Positions 14,134 to 25,415 of a stretch of DNA of 64,000 nucleotides are shown here, piece after piece. Source of the stretch: Istiophorus platypterus (lineage: Eukaryota > Chordata > Actinopteri > Istiophoriformes > Istiophoridae); assembly GCA_016859345.1 (NCBI GenBank), contig CM029114.1, forward strand, positions 16,991,001-17,055,000, read 5' to 3'. The position numbers and the translations under genes are program-made. Each line of letters opens with the position of its first letter. The stretch's first letter is position 1. The notes beneath the pieces were generated by a model. The model had not been told where the DNA came from and did not search any database. It saw only the letters and a program-made list of their open reading frames with translations.

Positions 14134-15157
14134 CCACACACTCGTTGGCCTCCCTGGCTGTGGCTCTCTGCCACGGTCTGTCGTAGTGGAAAGGTTTGCA
14201 CCTGTCGCACTCGGGCCCGGCCGTGTTGTGCTTGCACTCGCACACCAGGCTCCCGTCCCGGTCCTTTACGCACCGAGACGCGTGCCCGTTGCATTTGCAT
14301 CTCCCTCCGACCTGCAGGTCCGACGCGGCGTAGAAGTAGGAGTCCCGAGCCAGCTCCGAGTCGTCCTCGTTCTCGTCGCCGAAAGTGTGCAGCCGGCTGA
14401 AGATGACTTTAATGTCGGTGGCCGTCACCCAGTCCTGCAGCACCGGAGAGTTGTCGAAGTCGTGCGCCGACGGTCTGCCGTCCAGCGTGCTGAAGGCGAT
14501 GAGCCCGCCGGTCAGGGGGTACATGTCGGTGTGGGAGTCCGTGCACACGGCCTCCTGCTCGTTCTGCTTCGTGATGACGGCCCTGTTCGGCTTGTTGTAC
14601 ATCTTCCTGCACTGGGTCGAGTAAAACTGAAAGGGGACCCAAGTCTTGCCGTAATCCATGGACTTGTATATAGCCATGGATTCGGGTCGGGGCGAGCAGA
14701 ACTGCAGGCTGACATAGGTGACTTCGAACTTCTTGCCGAGCGACAGAGCCAGGGTGACATTTTGCGGCGACTGGATGAAGTTGTCGGACTGCCAGCAGGT
14801 GAGGTTGTGGGGGTTGTTGAGGTCTGTCAGGTACGCCGGCGGGTGGTACTTCTTGGGGTCGGAGGCGTCACACGTGTGACAGTTCCTGATCCTCTCGTCC
14901 CCCTTCTCCGCCGATGTCACCACGCAGTAGCGGCTGGGCGTCTTGCCACAGGTGCTGGACACCCTCACTTCCTTCCCGAAGGCGGAGTTGACGAAGTCCG
15001 GGATGCAGCGGCGCGGGTTGCCGTGCTCGTCGTAGCAGGGATCCGGCGGAGAGGTCTGCGCCGCGAACAGGCTCATCCCGTAGCCGCCGAGGACGCCCCG
15101 GCACGACAGGGACGCGGCGAGGAGCAGGGCCAGCGCAACATCCACGACCCCTCTCAT
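14134..15157 (-). CDS. ntn1: Netrin-1, first coding exon (signal peptide, laminin N-terminal domain, first LE repeat)
   Basis: Netrin-1 is a secreted guidance cue that binds DCC/neogenin and UNC5 receptors and directs axon and cell migration. The exon encodes residues 1-341 plus one base. Residues 1-25 are a hydrophobic signal peptide (VALALLLAASLS core). Residues about 40-284 form the laminin N-terminal domain VI, with segments typical of netrin-1 such as CIPDFVN, NNPHNLTCWQS and YKSMDYGKTWVPFQFYSTQC. N-glycosylation sequons are N118 (NLT) and N133 (NVT). Residues 287-340 are the first laminin-EGF repeat, ending REANECV. The start is chosen because it opens the signal peptide and has a strong Kozak context (cccaccATGa). 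The donor GTAAG follows at 14133 in phase 1, as expected before the next LE exon. The exon is much more GC-rich than its flanks. The remaining LE repeats and the C-terminal NTR domain are outside the window. I cannot tell whether this is the ntn1a or ntn1b copy. Confidence 0.96.
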
Positions 15158-15190
15158 GGTGGGTCCCTCGGTGCCCGAGTGTCTGTGCGC
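15158..15190 (-). other. ntn1: ntn1 5' UTR part of the coding exon with splice acceptor
   Basis: On the minus strand the ATG is preceded by 33 bases of leader and then by a strong acceptor: a long pyrimidine tract (ccttctcccttctcttccct) ending in cccag at 15191-15195. An upstream noncoding exon is therefore expected, as in other vertebrate NTN1 genes. Confidence 0.7.
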
Positions 15191-15627
15191 CTGGGAACGA
15201 GGGAAGAGAAGGGAGAAGGCAAAAGTTTGGGTGACACGAGAAGATAGAAATTCAAGGCCGTCCGCGAACATTTTCCGAACGGAACCTGGTTCTCGTCACC
15301 GATTGTGAGGGACATCACTCCCACCACGCATATTACAGGTTTTGTAAAAAAAAAATAAATAAATAAATAAATAAAAATCTCTAAAGCCCACTTTACCTGA
15401 GAAGAATTTAAAAAGATGTCAAAATACCGGCGATGGAAAGCTACTTTTCTCTGTCGGCTCCCTCTGGGTTTTTTGTTTTGTTTTGTTTTGTTTGTTTCTT
15501 CAAATCTTCTGCGTAAAAACAGAGGAGCTGCTGGATTTAAGAGTCGCTAGTGTCCCAATAGCGAGTCCTACTCCTCCTGTCGGTCTTTTCACAATCCCTC
15601 TCTCTCCCTCTCTCTCTCTCTCCCCCA

Positions 15628-15660
<33 letters not shown>

Positions 15661-16375
15661 GGATCGGATCTCGCTGGGTACAGCTTTAGGTCAGCTCATC
15701 TTGAGGGGGGTGACACCAGGCGGAACAACGACATCCACTGGCGGCCAATCGGCGAGGAGACCGAGGTGAGGAGAGGCGCCGATCACTTGGCGCTCGGTGA
15801 AGCAGCTCGATCACCGGGATGCGAGAGGGAGACGGGGCAGAAAAACTCTTAATAGGCATTTCACCGATATCGAATTACAGTAAAATGATGATTACTGTCG
15901 CGGGTTTGCGCAGGATCCACCGTTTGCATAATAAGTGATGCGCTGATAACCATGAAGCGTAGCCCTAAATAAACCTGTACAACTGGGGGCCAGTACGAAT
16001 CTAACCAGGTCAGAGCGTAAGGATAAAAAATCCCAAAGTGCCCTGTGCAGACCTCAAGCTTCTCTGGGAACCATGAGCGGACTTGATGGAGGAACGGTCA
16101 AATGAGTCGTCGTTACAGGCTCCTAAATAATCTGGACACTTGCCCGTGGTCGAAGTCATATGGTGGGACTCCCTCAGAATAAAGCGTGAAATTTCACTCA
16201 CTCAAAATACAACTTAAGTGAAAGGTATGACATCTTTGCGGGGGTAGCCCGTCTCCTTTAATGAGATCACTCTCAACTGAAAACCAAACCCCGCATCGGT
16301 GCTCGACAGCTGCGGGGCATCGGACGTAGCCTCGTCGGCCGGGGCACGAATCGACACCCAAGTTTTTCTACTTAC
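15191..16375 (-). other. ntn1: Probable ntn1 intron 1
   Basis: Between the acceptor at 15191 and a perfect GTAAGT donor (minus strand, 16370-16375) lie 1.2 kb without coding potential. It holds an A-rich (AAAT)n run at 15345-15376 and a CT-rich microsatellite at 15591-15661 (GA on the gene strand). There is also a CCAAT box (15745-15749), so a second promoter inside this segment is possible. The intron assignment is an inference from the two splice signals. Confidence 0.45.
15591..15661. repeat. CT/GA microsatellite upstream of ntn1
   Basis: A run of about 70 bases is almost purely pyrimidine on the plus strand, mainly (CT)n with short CCC interruptions. On the ntn1 strand it is (GA)n, about 430 bases upstream of the start codon. 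GA tracts near promoters can bind GAGA-type factors or form triplex DNA, but no function is shown here. Confidence 0.85.
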
Positions 16376-16680
16376 GAGCAAACAAACATCGGGTCTTGAG
16401 AATAAAGCGTCGGCGGAGCAGACGGGACCGCGCCGCTCTGCGGGGCGCGTCCCTCCCGGCGCGGAGCTCCGGCCCGTCCGACGCGGTCCGTCCTGGCGCC
16501 GCGGCCGCTCCGGGAGACCTGTTGAGCGCCGGCGGCAGAAATAACAGCGCCACCCTGTGTCGGCAGGAGTAAACCCAAGCTCGGTTTGAGCGGCGTCGTC
16601 TTGACTTCACTTCTCCCAGGCGGTGGAGGCATCACACCGTTTATTCGGTGAGGGAGAAGACGATCGGCTTCTGCGGGACC
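16300..16680 (-). promoter_or_regulatory. ntn1: CpG-rich block: candidate ntn1 promoter and noncoding first exon
   Basis: This is the most CpG-dense stretch of the window outside the coding exon, with many CG dinucleotides at 16410-16530 (for example ccgcgccgctctgcggggcg). On the minus strand it ends in a perfect donor, GTAAGT at 16370-16375, after which the coding-exon acceptor lies 1.2 kb away. A leader exon of unknown 5' end would finish at 16376. The base before the donor is C rather than G, which weakens the call. I did not locate a TATA box or a transcription start. Confidence 0.45.
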
Positions 16681-18028
16681 GACACCGCTGGATCCGGCTG
16701 CTGTTGGCTAATAAAGTGAAATCTGATACTGGCGCCCAGAGGAATGAGGAGCATGTTGTCCTTTTGGCCAGACATTTTATTTTTTTAACTAGGGATAATC
16801 TGAGGTTATCTCGAAACAAAGGGCACAGGTGCTACCTGATTATACAGTTGGATGCATTAAAGAATCAATTACCCTTTGCAGAATATCTTTCAAGACATAA
16901 GTGCGCTGTGTTGGAGGCACAGTAAGGCTGAGAGCTGAGCCACAGTATGGCTTTGTAACACTTGAACAAAATTTCCTCCCAAAAATCAATCCTTAGTGAC
17001 CTTATTTTCAAATTGTGTAATAAAGGCATAGAAGCACAAGGTAGAGTCTAAATAATGTAAATAATAAACTACAGAACATGTTGAACAGTGTCTACGAGAA
17101 TTGAATTAAATCCTTTTAGGTCAGTATTTTTGTTAATATCTCTAATTTCAGCTCTTGCTTCTCCCAGATTCAGGTATGATGACATATTATCAGTCCTGCA
17201 GCTGTTGCTCTGGCTTCACTTCTCTGTTTCAGCATTATAAGCTATTTGCTTGATATCTGTTCTTACATGGAAAGAAGAATAAAAACTGGCTTGTCTAATC
17301 TCTGTCATTATGGATCTGCTGTGTGGAGACACAGTGCCCTCTTCACCAGCTTGAAATGAGAATACAGCCTCTTAGACGTTTAACATCTGTCTCTTGGAAT
17401 ATACTTCTCCACACAGGGTTGAGTTAGGGTAACCAGAGTAAGCGGATGTTAACAAATTTGACACCGACAGCAAAAAACAAAAACAGTTATTTTCCACACA
17501 ATGTGTACAAAAGCATTAAATCTATTTTCGTGAAATGACTCGACTTCCCTTATCGTCTAGAATTAATCCAGTCGAGGCTTGCAGAACATCTCCATGAGGA
17601 AACTGAGTCACAGAGAAGTGAAATAAAAAACACGACTACACAGAAGTCTACACAGCAGAAGAAGCATCTGCTTGACCATCAGCTGGTTTTTGAGGTTTTT
17701 CAGACAGATACATTTTAACAAAAACATAATAAAAATCTAGACAGAGAAGCTTACAATTGCAGAACTCATGAGGAGACCAGTAGAAAAGCATGTCATGCAA
17801 CATGTTTTCACGTATGTTCAGAAATAACAAGCATGATCAGTAAGAACCCCTCACTCTCAATAATTATACCCCCCCTCCCAGGGTCCAATTCTTTTCCTTA
17901 CCCCTTCCCTAACTTAATCTCCCTTTGTTTGTGTTTTTCTTCAGTTTAATCTGGGTGTGTTTTCATTCAGTCTATTTCCGCTCACTTAGCCCTTCCCTGG
18001 GAAGTGCCTGCATGAAGATTCTTACTGT

Positions 18029-18113
18029 AATAATAATAATAATAATAACAACAATCATAACTACAACAACAACAACAACAATAATAATAAGAACAATAAT
18101 AATAATAACACAT
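18029..18113. repeat. Trinucleotide repeat (AAT)n/(AAC)n
   Basis: The plus strand reads as interleaved taa/aat and caa units over about 85 bases. It is a simple AT-rich microsatellite with no associated gene. Confidence 0.9.
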
Positions 18114-19466
18114 TTTAATTATATAGTACAACCACACAAAGTGCTTTACATAGTCAATCCAGGATTAAAACATTTCAAGACTGCAGTGAGGCAGATGAAA
18201 GTCATTCAAACGAAAATAAGAATAATAAATAATAAATAAAATGGAATTTGCATCTGTGCTAGCAGGTGGTCAAAGATGATATATGATGTCTTATGGAACA
18301 CTAAGGGGAGAACAGTGGAGGAGTGACAACTACAAAACAGATACATGAATTCTACAATGAATCTTTTAATTTTCATAGTATCAACTTTACATTTATTAAA
18401 CAAAATAAGAATTTAATTCTATATAATCAAAAATAAAAACACATTTCTTCAAGTCAGATTACATTGAACAACATTGAATAATTTACCTTGAACCTCTGTG
18501 GTATTGTTAAATACATATTGTCATTTCAAAAGATTGTTTCCTAATATAACAGTACAAGTTCTCCAATTATTACTGACTGACTTCGCTTCCCTCCTCTCAT
18601 TAGAAACTAAGTTTTTTTTTAAGTGTTTAAAGCAGTGGAATTCTTTCACATAAAGGTAAGGTGAAAGTAAGGTTTGAATTGATAGGTTGATATGTTACTC
18701 TCCAGTCAAAATGAAATGCTAAAAGGTTATCAATGTTTACTGTCACTTTTCTGCATAGCTTGTCACACCATTTCCCAGACATCATTAGAAGGGGAATTCA
18801 CAGTTACAAGTATATGAAATGTAAATGACAGGCAAAGCAGGAAGAGGAAGTAAGGTCAGCAATTCCCTGGCTAAGAAGATGCAGACACAGCAGATGAGGA
18901 AGATAGATCTCACAAACTCTATGGAAAATAAACACAAAATACATAGCATCATTTACGTTATTGAAATTCATCAGTTCTGCTCATACAATTATTATCACCA
19001 AAGTAAAGAAAAAAAACAATATGCAACAGTTTATCATTTATAAATGTCATCAATGTCATTATATTCTCTTAGGACTTGGAATTTTTTTATTTTAACTGGA
19101 TGATAAAGACATTAGAAGAAAAAGGTCGATCCTGTTTATTCAGTTTGCATCACTGATTTTGAAATATCAATGGGTTAAAAATGGGAATGACAAAGTTGTT
19201 TTATGTTTTTTTTTTTGTGTGTGTGTTAAAACACAGAACGCTGCCAGTCTAGTCTAAAACAATAATGAACAAAGCCACAACATCTAAACAAAGACACTTC
19301 ACTCCCGAATGTGAAAATAGCATGAAAACAAACACGTCAGACAGATGACTTCCTCCTAGGGGCCAACATCCCTTCAAAATCCACATGCAGCCTCTCAGAC
19401 ACGCATGTAGAAACACACAGAAACGCACACAATTACAGTTCCCACCTGTAGACTCTCTCTCTGTCT

Positions 19467-19469
19467 CAC

Positions 19470-19504
<35 letters not shown>

Positions 19505-19515
19505 CACACACACAA

Positions 19516-19562
<47 letters not shown>
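19467..19562. repeat. (CA)n microsatellite
   Basis: Nearly uninterrupted CA over about 95 bases, broken by single extra A or T bases near 19489 and 19516. It lies about 200 bases upstream of the candidate pik3r5 leader exon. Confidence 0.95.
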
Positions 19563-19563
<1 letters not shown>

Positions 19564-19756
19564 CTCCCTCATTGTGCTCTCATGCACCTCTCTCACACGC
19601 TTCCTGTTTATGATCGACTGTATGCGTGAAGCGCCCGAGCGCCCAACAGAAAGCTACAATCAGATACCAGCGATTGATTTTCATTCCTGTTTGACTGCGA
19701 GGCACCGCCAAGCCCAGGATGTGGCTTCGTCTGTTAAACGGTGATGTGTGTGGTGA

Positions 19757-19855
19757 ATGAATGGAAGAAGCGCTGAGCGGGACACGCTTCGCCCTGGACT
19801 CTCTGCCACCTTTAGACGCGCACGGCTGATATGGATGCTGGACGGTGAACTGCAG
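19757..19855 (+). other. pik3r5: Candidate noncoding leader exon of pik3r5
   Basis: A moderately CpG-containing segment ends in a consensus donor, ctgcag|gtaagg, at 19855/19856. The first pik3r5 coding exon has an acceptor just before its start codon, so at least one upstream leader exon must exist, and this is the best donor I noticed in a CpG-containing setting upstream. An ETS-type core (cttcctgttt) lies about 150 bases upstream near 19600, which would suit a blood-cell gene. Short upstream ATGs, such as the six-codon ORF at 19831-19848, occur in it. The 5' edge is arbitrary and the link to pik3r5 is inferred only. Confidence 0.3.
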
Positions 19856-22800
19856 GTAAGGCAGCGAGGGCGGCAATGGGAACGTTTTATTTTGAAGGGC
19901 ATCGACCGTGTGCCGTGGGAGCTGGGCCCGGAGCAGCAGTAACTCGCCGTCAGCCTGACAGACTCTTATGACTGACAGTAGTCTTGATTTGGAAGCATCA
20001 GCACGTTTGCATCTGAATTTGCATGTACATTAGATATCGGAGAATACGATGATTTGGAATAATGTTATCCAACTTCTTCTATCTATCCACTGTGTTTGTG
20101 TATCTGCATGTCGGGGACTTGCTTCTTTAAAGCTGGCCGTGTCGGAGTCAACCTTCCTTGTCATTCTTTTTCGACTTATGCAAATATGTTTTATAATATC
20201 TGTGTTCGTTTCTCCGCAATGTGAAAGATCGAGGAGTCTTGTTTTCTGTCAGAGGTGCTGATGGGCAGTGTCAGTGTAACATTGACGGTAAAAGCAGGGC
20301 TGTCATGTTGACATCCCCTCCCTGAGTGATTTCACAGGCCCCCACTGTGATACCAATTTAGGGACTTCTGCTTTTTCAGATGCTCTGTATGATTCATGCT
20401 CTTAATAAGCAGTGAGGAAGTGGAGAGGGAGAAGCACGTGTTAGGTGCCTGGATGTTCTCTTGCTTTAAATCTGAACAATAATTTGATTCGTATCAGTAC
20501 CTTGAAATGCACCATATAAGGGTGGAAGTCCCTGGGCTGATTTTAGGTGGATGTGGTTTGCTTTACGGAGCTGGTAAGGTCTAAATGACAATTCAACAAA
20601 TGACAACAAAAACTCACCAATTATATGTATGTAGCTATAATTCAGCCTGTATTGACAAGTACCATTAAGCACCATTACCATTTATTTGGATAGATATAAA
20701 GAATTGAACTGAAAATTGACAACCAGTGAGTCAAGCAAAGGATCCTGTTAACTGTCCCTGAACCATGTGTTCAGTTTGGTACTAGAGTCTGTCAGTGGTC
20801 TTTGAGGACTCCACCCCATAGAAACACTACTGAGACAACGCCTGTTCTCAACATCCTTTTTACTGCAAAACACAACCACCTGTCAGCCACTTGTGGATTA
20901 AAGGCAAAGAATTCATAAAAAGGAAAAAAAAGGAAAAAGGGGCTGTGGGGGAGCTGGCAGATCACTTTTAGTATAAGTCAAAGAGTCATAACAGGTGAAG
21001 GTAAAAGTTTATGCCAAATAGTGATGTTCAGTGATCTTGATAAGGCAAACTACCCACCGACATAAAATAAACTTAACTAAATTCTTTTCTAAATCAAGTT
21101 AATAAGTCTTTATGGGGCAAGTTCGAATCAAGCTTTACATTAAGATAAATCCAAGCCAATTCACAAGTGTTCATAAGCAAACTGCAAGTTTATTGCAAGA
21201 CACTAAGATTTTCTTTTTTCTTTTTCTTTTTTTGACATAAGTGAGGCCACATCCTATCAATCTATCAGACAAATATTTACATATTCAACCTGTGTGGCTG
21301 TGCCTGTCACATATTTTCTGGGATTATACTAAGCCAGGTCTTTAGAGAGTCAGGTCTCAAGTAAGTCATGTGTCACAGCAGTCAAGTCTGAGTCAAATCT
21401 TAGTCCCATATCTCAAATCTATGTAGCTGTGTTCATTTCTCTCTCATTTTACCCTTTCAAAAGTCCCCTTCCTAGATCGACCAGTTTGGTACAACACCAT
21501 GTGTGGGGAATCCATTTACTTTGTCGCGATATATGTTAGGATAAGCAGCACAGTAGATATGATGCCGCAAAATCACAAGTGGGTAAACTTAGCTTAGATT
21601 TATCTCTAAAGCCATTAGTCATATCATTATTATTTTTATCCAAAAGTAAAAGGTAAGCATTTAATTTAAAGATCATCTCATTGCTTCATATCTTGCATCC
21701 TGTCTGTCAGATAAGGACATTTTCTTCCAGTGCAACCACACAGCCACGGGAAGGGGTTGTCTATTCTTCCTAGAATTGTTAAATAATTGTTCAATTACAC
21801 AATCAGATTGAGTACAATCATCTCCTCTTGTTGAGAAATCAAAACTGCCAGGGTTGAAGGGGAGGCCATATATCAGGTTTGAAGTAAAAAAAAAAAAAAT
21901 CACAGATTAATAACTGGATTGGAGATAGCAAACATATTCCACATGATGCACAAACACATAGAGAAGATATTGTGTCCTCTAGGTGTTTTTTTCAAATTTA
22001 GCAGAGGTGGCTGCAGTATCCCAGTGTACCACAGTGTGTTATTCGCAATATTGCTTCCTGTTTGTGTCTTTATGGTTGTCATATCTGTTAAATCTTCATT
22101 TTCACCTTTATGACACATACTTTGATGTCTACACCCCCATGTGTGTGCATGCATATGCATGTGTGCATATGCAAAACCCATCTGTTGTTACAAAAAAGGA
22201 AAAGGAAATAAGCAAACAATCAGCTTTAAAGCACGCAAAATGTTTTCCCATATCAGACTTCAACAAATGTAAAGGGAAGTGGCTCTTTACTAGAAATCAC
22301 AAATAGCTGCATATTCAACACTTGTTGACTGATGGAACCCAAAGTTTTGGGTTTGAACTGACAAGGACTTACTCAGTCCCGTTTGTGTGGCAAAGTCACC
22401 ACTGGTTGGAGTTATGCGCCATAACCTGATATTACAGCACCTTTAATTTGCACTCATGATAGTTTCATCCATTTTTTTTTAATCAGTGTTGTTTGAGGAG
22501 GTAGGAACCAAGGACTTTACAGGGTGGATTTCATGTAACAGAAAAACCTCTTTGTTTTGGTGTAGAGTGAATGTAGAGTCAGTTGTTGCATCTCTGTGTA
22601 CTTTTAAAGTTGATACTTCCTGTTTGAGTGTCTTGTATGCAGTTGTGCACACTATGCTCTACTAGAATATGTTTTGCATGAAGAAGGATTATAAGTACTC
22701 CAAGAGATTGCTGTAAAACAAAGTCTGTATTTATTATGAGGATAAAACCATCTCAAAATCGCTTTAAAATGTTTTTTTTTCTCTCTCTCAGACTGCCTGC

Positions 22801-24730
22801 AGAAAAAAAGCCTAAAAATGTAATCTTCAATGTTTAGCCTTGACTTGGAGACAGCGGCAGACAAAACAATCAATCACCATGTTCATGAATCCCTGAAGTG
22901 CTCAAAAAAATGGAAATTTGAATATTAACAATGCCACGTCAAGCAGGCAATCCCCATTTGGTGATGAAGACCATGTGCTTATGATATTCAGGAAACAGAC
23001 CTTAAGCTGACATTGTTTTGTCAGTTTGTTAAAGCTGTTTCGAATTTCAAGAATAAACTTTGGAGCTCATTTGTGAAATAAACTTCCCTGCTTTGACACC
23101 TCATTGATTTTATGGCAAACATATATTCCACCTTAGCTTCCAACCCAACACGAGAGATCTCCTCCATCAGACTGGCGTGTTCTCACCGGTAGCGGTTGTT
23201 TGAACTAAAGGGAAGCATTTAGTTACATGAGGGCTTTGGAGTTGGACCGCTGTTGTTTCCTAAAGCCATAAGAGGTCAGTTCACATCCACTAGGTCAGTG
23301 GAGAGAAAGGGGGGATAACAGGTCTGTGGGCCAGCAGAGGAAGACTGGATGTGAATATCAGACTCTATCAATTGGCGGTGGGGTGAGGGGGTGGGGGTGG
23401 GAGGTCAGTGAAAATGACATATTGTACATAGACACACACACACAAGCTCTCCTCTCTGGTCTGTGGGAGTGTATCTGAGAGTCTGATCACACAACAACAA
23501 TAGGGAGGCACCTGCTTCCTCAGCTGAGCAGGGAAGCTCTCTTCCTGTTAGGAAGCAGTTGGTAATGGGATCAGTGGGGGAGATGGGAAGCAGCCTGTGA
23601 GGATGGAAGGAGAGGAAAAAGAGGACAGCATGAGAAACAGAAGGAGAGAGAGGGACACATGTGGAGGTACAGCGCTGGAAAATCTCGGTTTTGTCATGGA
23701 AAGGTTGATATGTATAACGCTATACAGGGAGCAAGAGAGAGGGAGGGAGGCTGATAAACAGAAGAAAACAGAGACAGCAAAATGAACATGAGGAGGGAAA
23801 GACTGTTCTGTGCTCTGTATCAGTTCAAATATTGATGGGAAGTTGATGCAAAGTGACATGACATTGAAATAATGAAAAAAATTTTTTATTGTGACATAAC
23901 TAGAGCTGCGGAGACAAGCTGCCAACCCAGCTATTTTTAAGATCAGAAAAGCGCTTCAAAGAAATCAGTTTCAGTACAAAATTAATATCAATGGGATATA
24001 CTTGATCATTGAACATTAGCGCTTGGCTAATTATGTGCGTAGCTGTCAGTCTTTTTGTGTATACAGTCTGTTTTTTGTTTACATGGGTATTTGCCTAGTC
24101 AAAATGGTGCACCACAGTATTCAGTATGTGGACAAGACACACTCTCCTTTTCTTTTGATAAGCTGTCAAGACTATCTCTGTAATTGTTAATTCACTATAA
24201 ATCCTAACTCCTAACTCCTAATTTTTGGAGATTCTTTCAAATTGCTCCACACCACACGAACACTGCTTCTTATTGTCTGACTGTTGCAAGTTACAGGCCA
24301 TGAAAAAGTGGAAGTGACCTTGTTGACTCTTAGGGATGTGCTACATACATCCTCTTATGAAACACCACAGACTCATGCATTTGCAACATGACTAGCAACT
24401 CTACGTAAACAACTGTGATGACACTTTGGGGTTGGGATTGAATTTTCTGTTAAAATGCTAGTCATAGCATACTGGAGAACCACCCATAGTGCCAAGGTAG
24501 CTCTCTTTATGTTATGATCATTAGGTGTGATGTTTTATTAATGAAACTGACTAATAAAGCCAATGTAGTGACTGAACAACACAGAAACGGAACAAAGATT
24601 ATAGCTGTTTTTGATTCTTGTTATAGTACTTACCATTTGTACTTATAAATTAACAGTCCATCATCCGCCATGGACCTAATGTAATGTAATGTAATGTAAT
24701 GTTTAGAAAAATAAACAATAGTTGGACTTA

Positions 24731-25415
24731 TAGTGCATTCAGAAAGTATTCAGACCTTGGTGGGGAGCTTTCACTGAAGAACTCCACTGCTCTGGGCTTT
24801 AAGGCAGAGTTGTCAGAGGGAAGCCTCTCCTCAGGGAAAGACACATGAAAGCTCACTTGGAACCAAGCACTTAAAGGACTCCCAGACTGGGAGAAACAAG
24901 ATTCTCTGGTCTGATCAAACCAAAATTGAACTGTTTGGCCTCAGCTCTGAGTGAGCCAGGCACCGCTCATCACCTGTCCAGTACCATCTCAACAGTGAAG
25001 CAGTATGGTGGCAGCATCACACTGTGGGGGTGTTTCTCAGGGATGGCAGGGACATGAAGACTGGACAGGGATGAGGGAAAGTCCCCATCCACCAGGGCAA
25101 AGTTTGAGAGGATCTGCAGAGATGAATGGCAGAAAATCCCTGAATCCAGAGGTGAAAAACTTGCGTCAAACACGAGAAGACTAATGGCTGTAATCGCTTC
25201 CAGAGTTTATTCAACTAAGTACTGTGTAAAGATCGGAATACTTATGTAAATTTGATATTTTAGTTTTTCCTTTCTAATAAATTTACAAAAAATTCTAAAA
25301 TTTAATTTTTGCTTTTTCATCATGGGGTACTGACTGTAAATTGATGCATTTAAATCATTTTAGCATAAAACTACTACATGGCAAAATGTGAAAAAAGTGA
25401 AGGGGTCTACATACA
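24731..25415 (+). mobile_element. Decayed, internally deleted Tc1-like transposon
   Basis: The left end reads agtgcattcagaaagtattc, the usual terminus of a widespread fish Tc1-like family, preceded by TA. The right part keeps the matching subterminal text (aaaaagtgaaggggtct), but the last bases have eroded. The transposase survives only in pieces on the plus strand. Near 24900-24940 a stretch reads as the WSD-TKIELFG region, where the expected DET is DQT. A GGSITLWGCFSG-like piece follows near 25005-25040, and relics of the C-terminal region lie near 25090-25200. At about 680 bases it is well under half of a full element of some 1.6 kb, so it cannot be autonomous. Confidence 0.8.

Noticed and set aside
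14021..15247. 408-codon plus-strand open frame opposite the ntn1 exon
   Set aside because: It is exactly antisense to the well-supported netrin-1 coding exon. GC-rich coding DNA often leaves such mirror frames, and its translation shows no known family.
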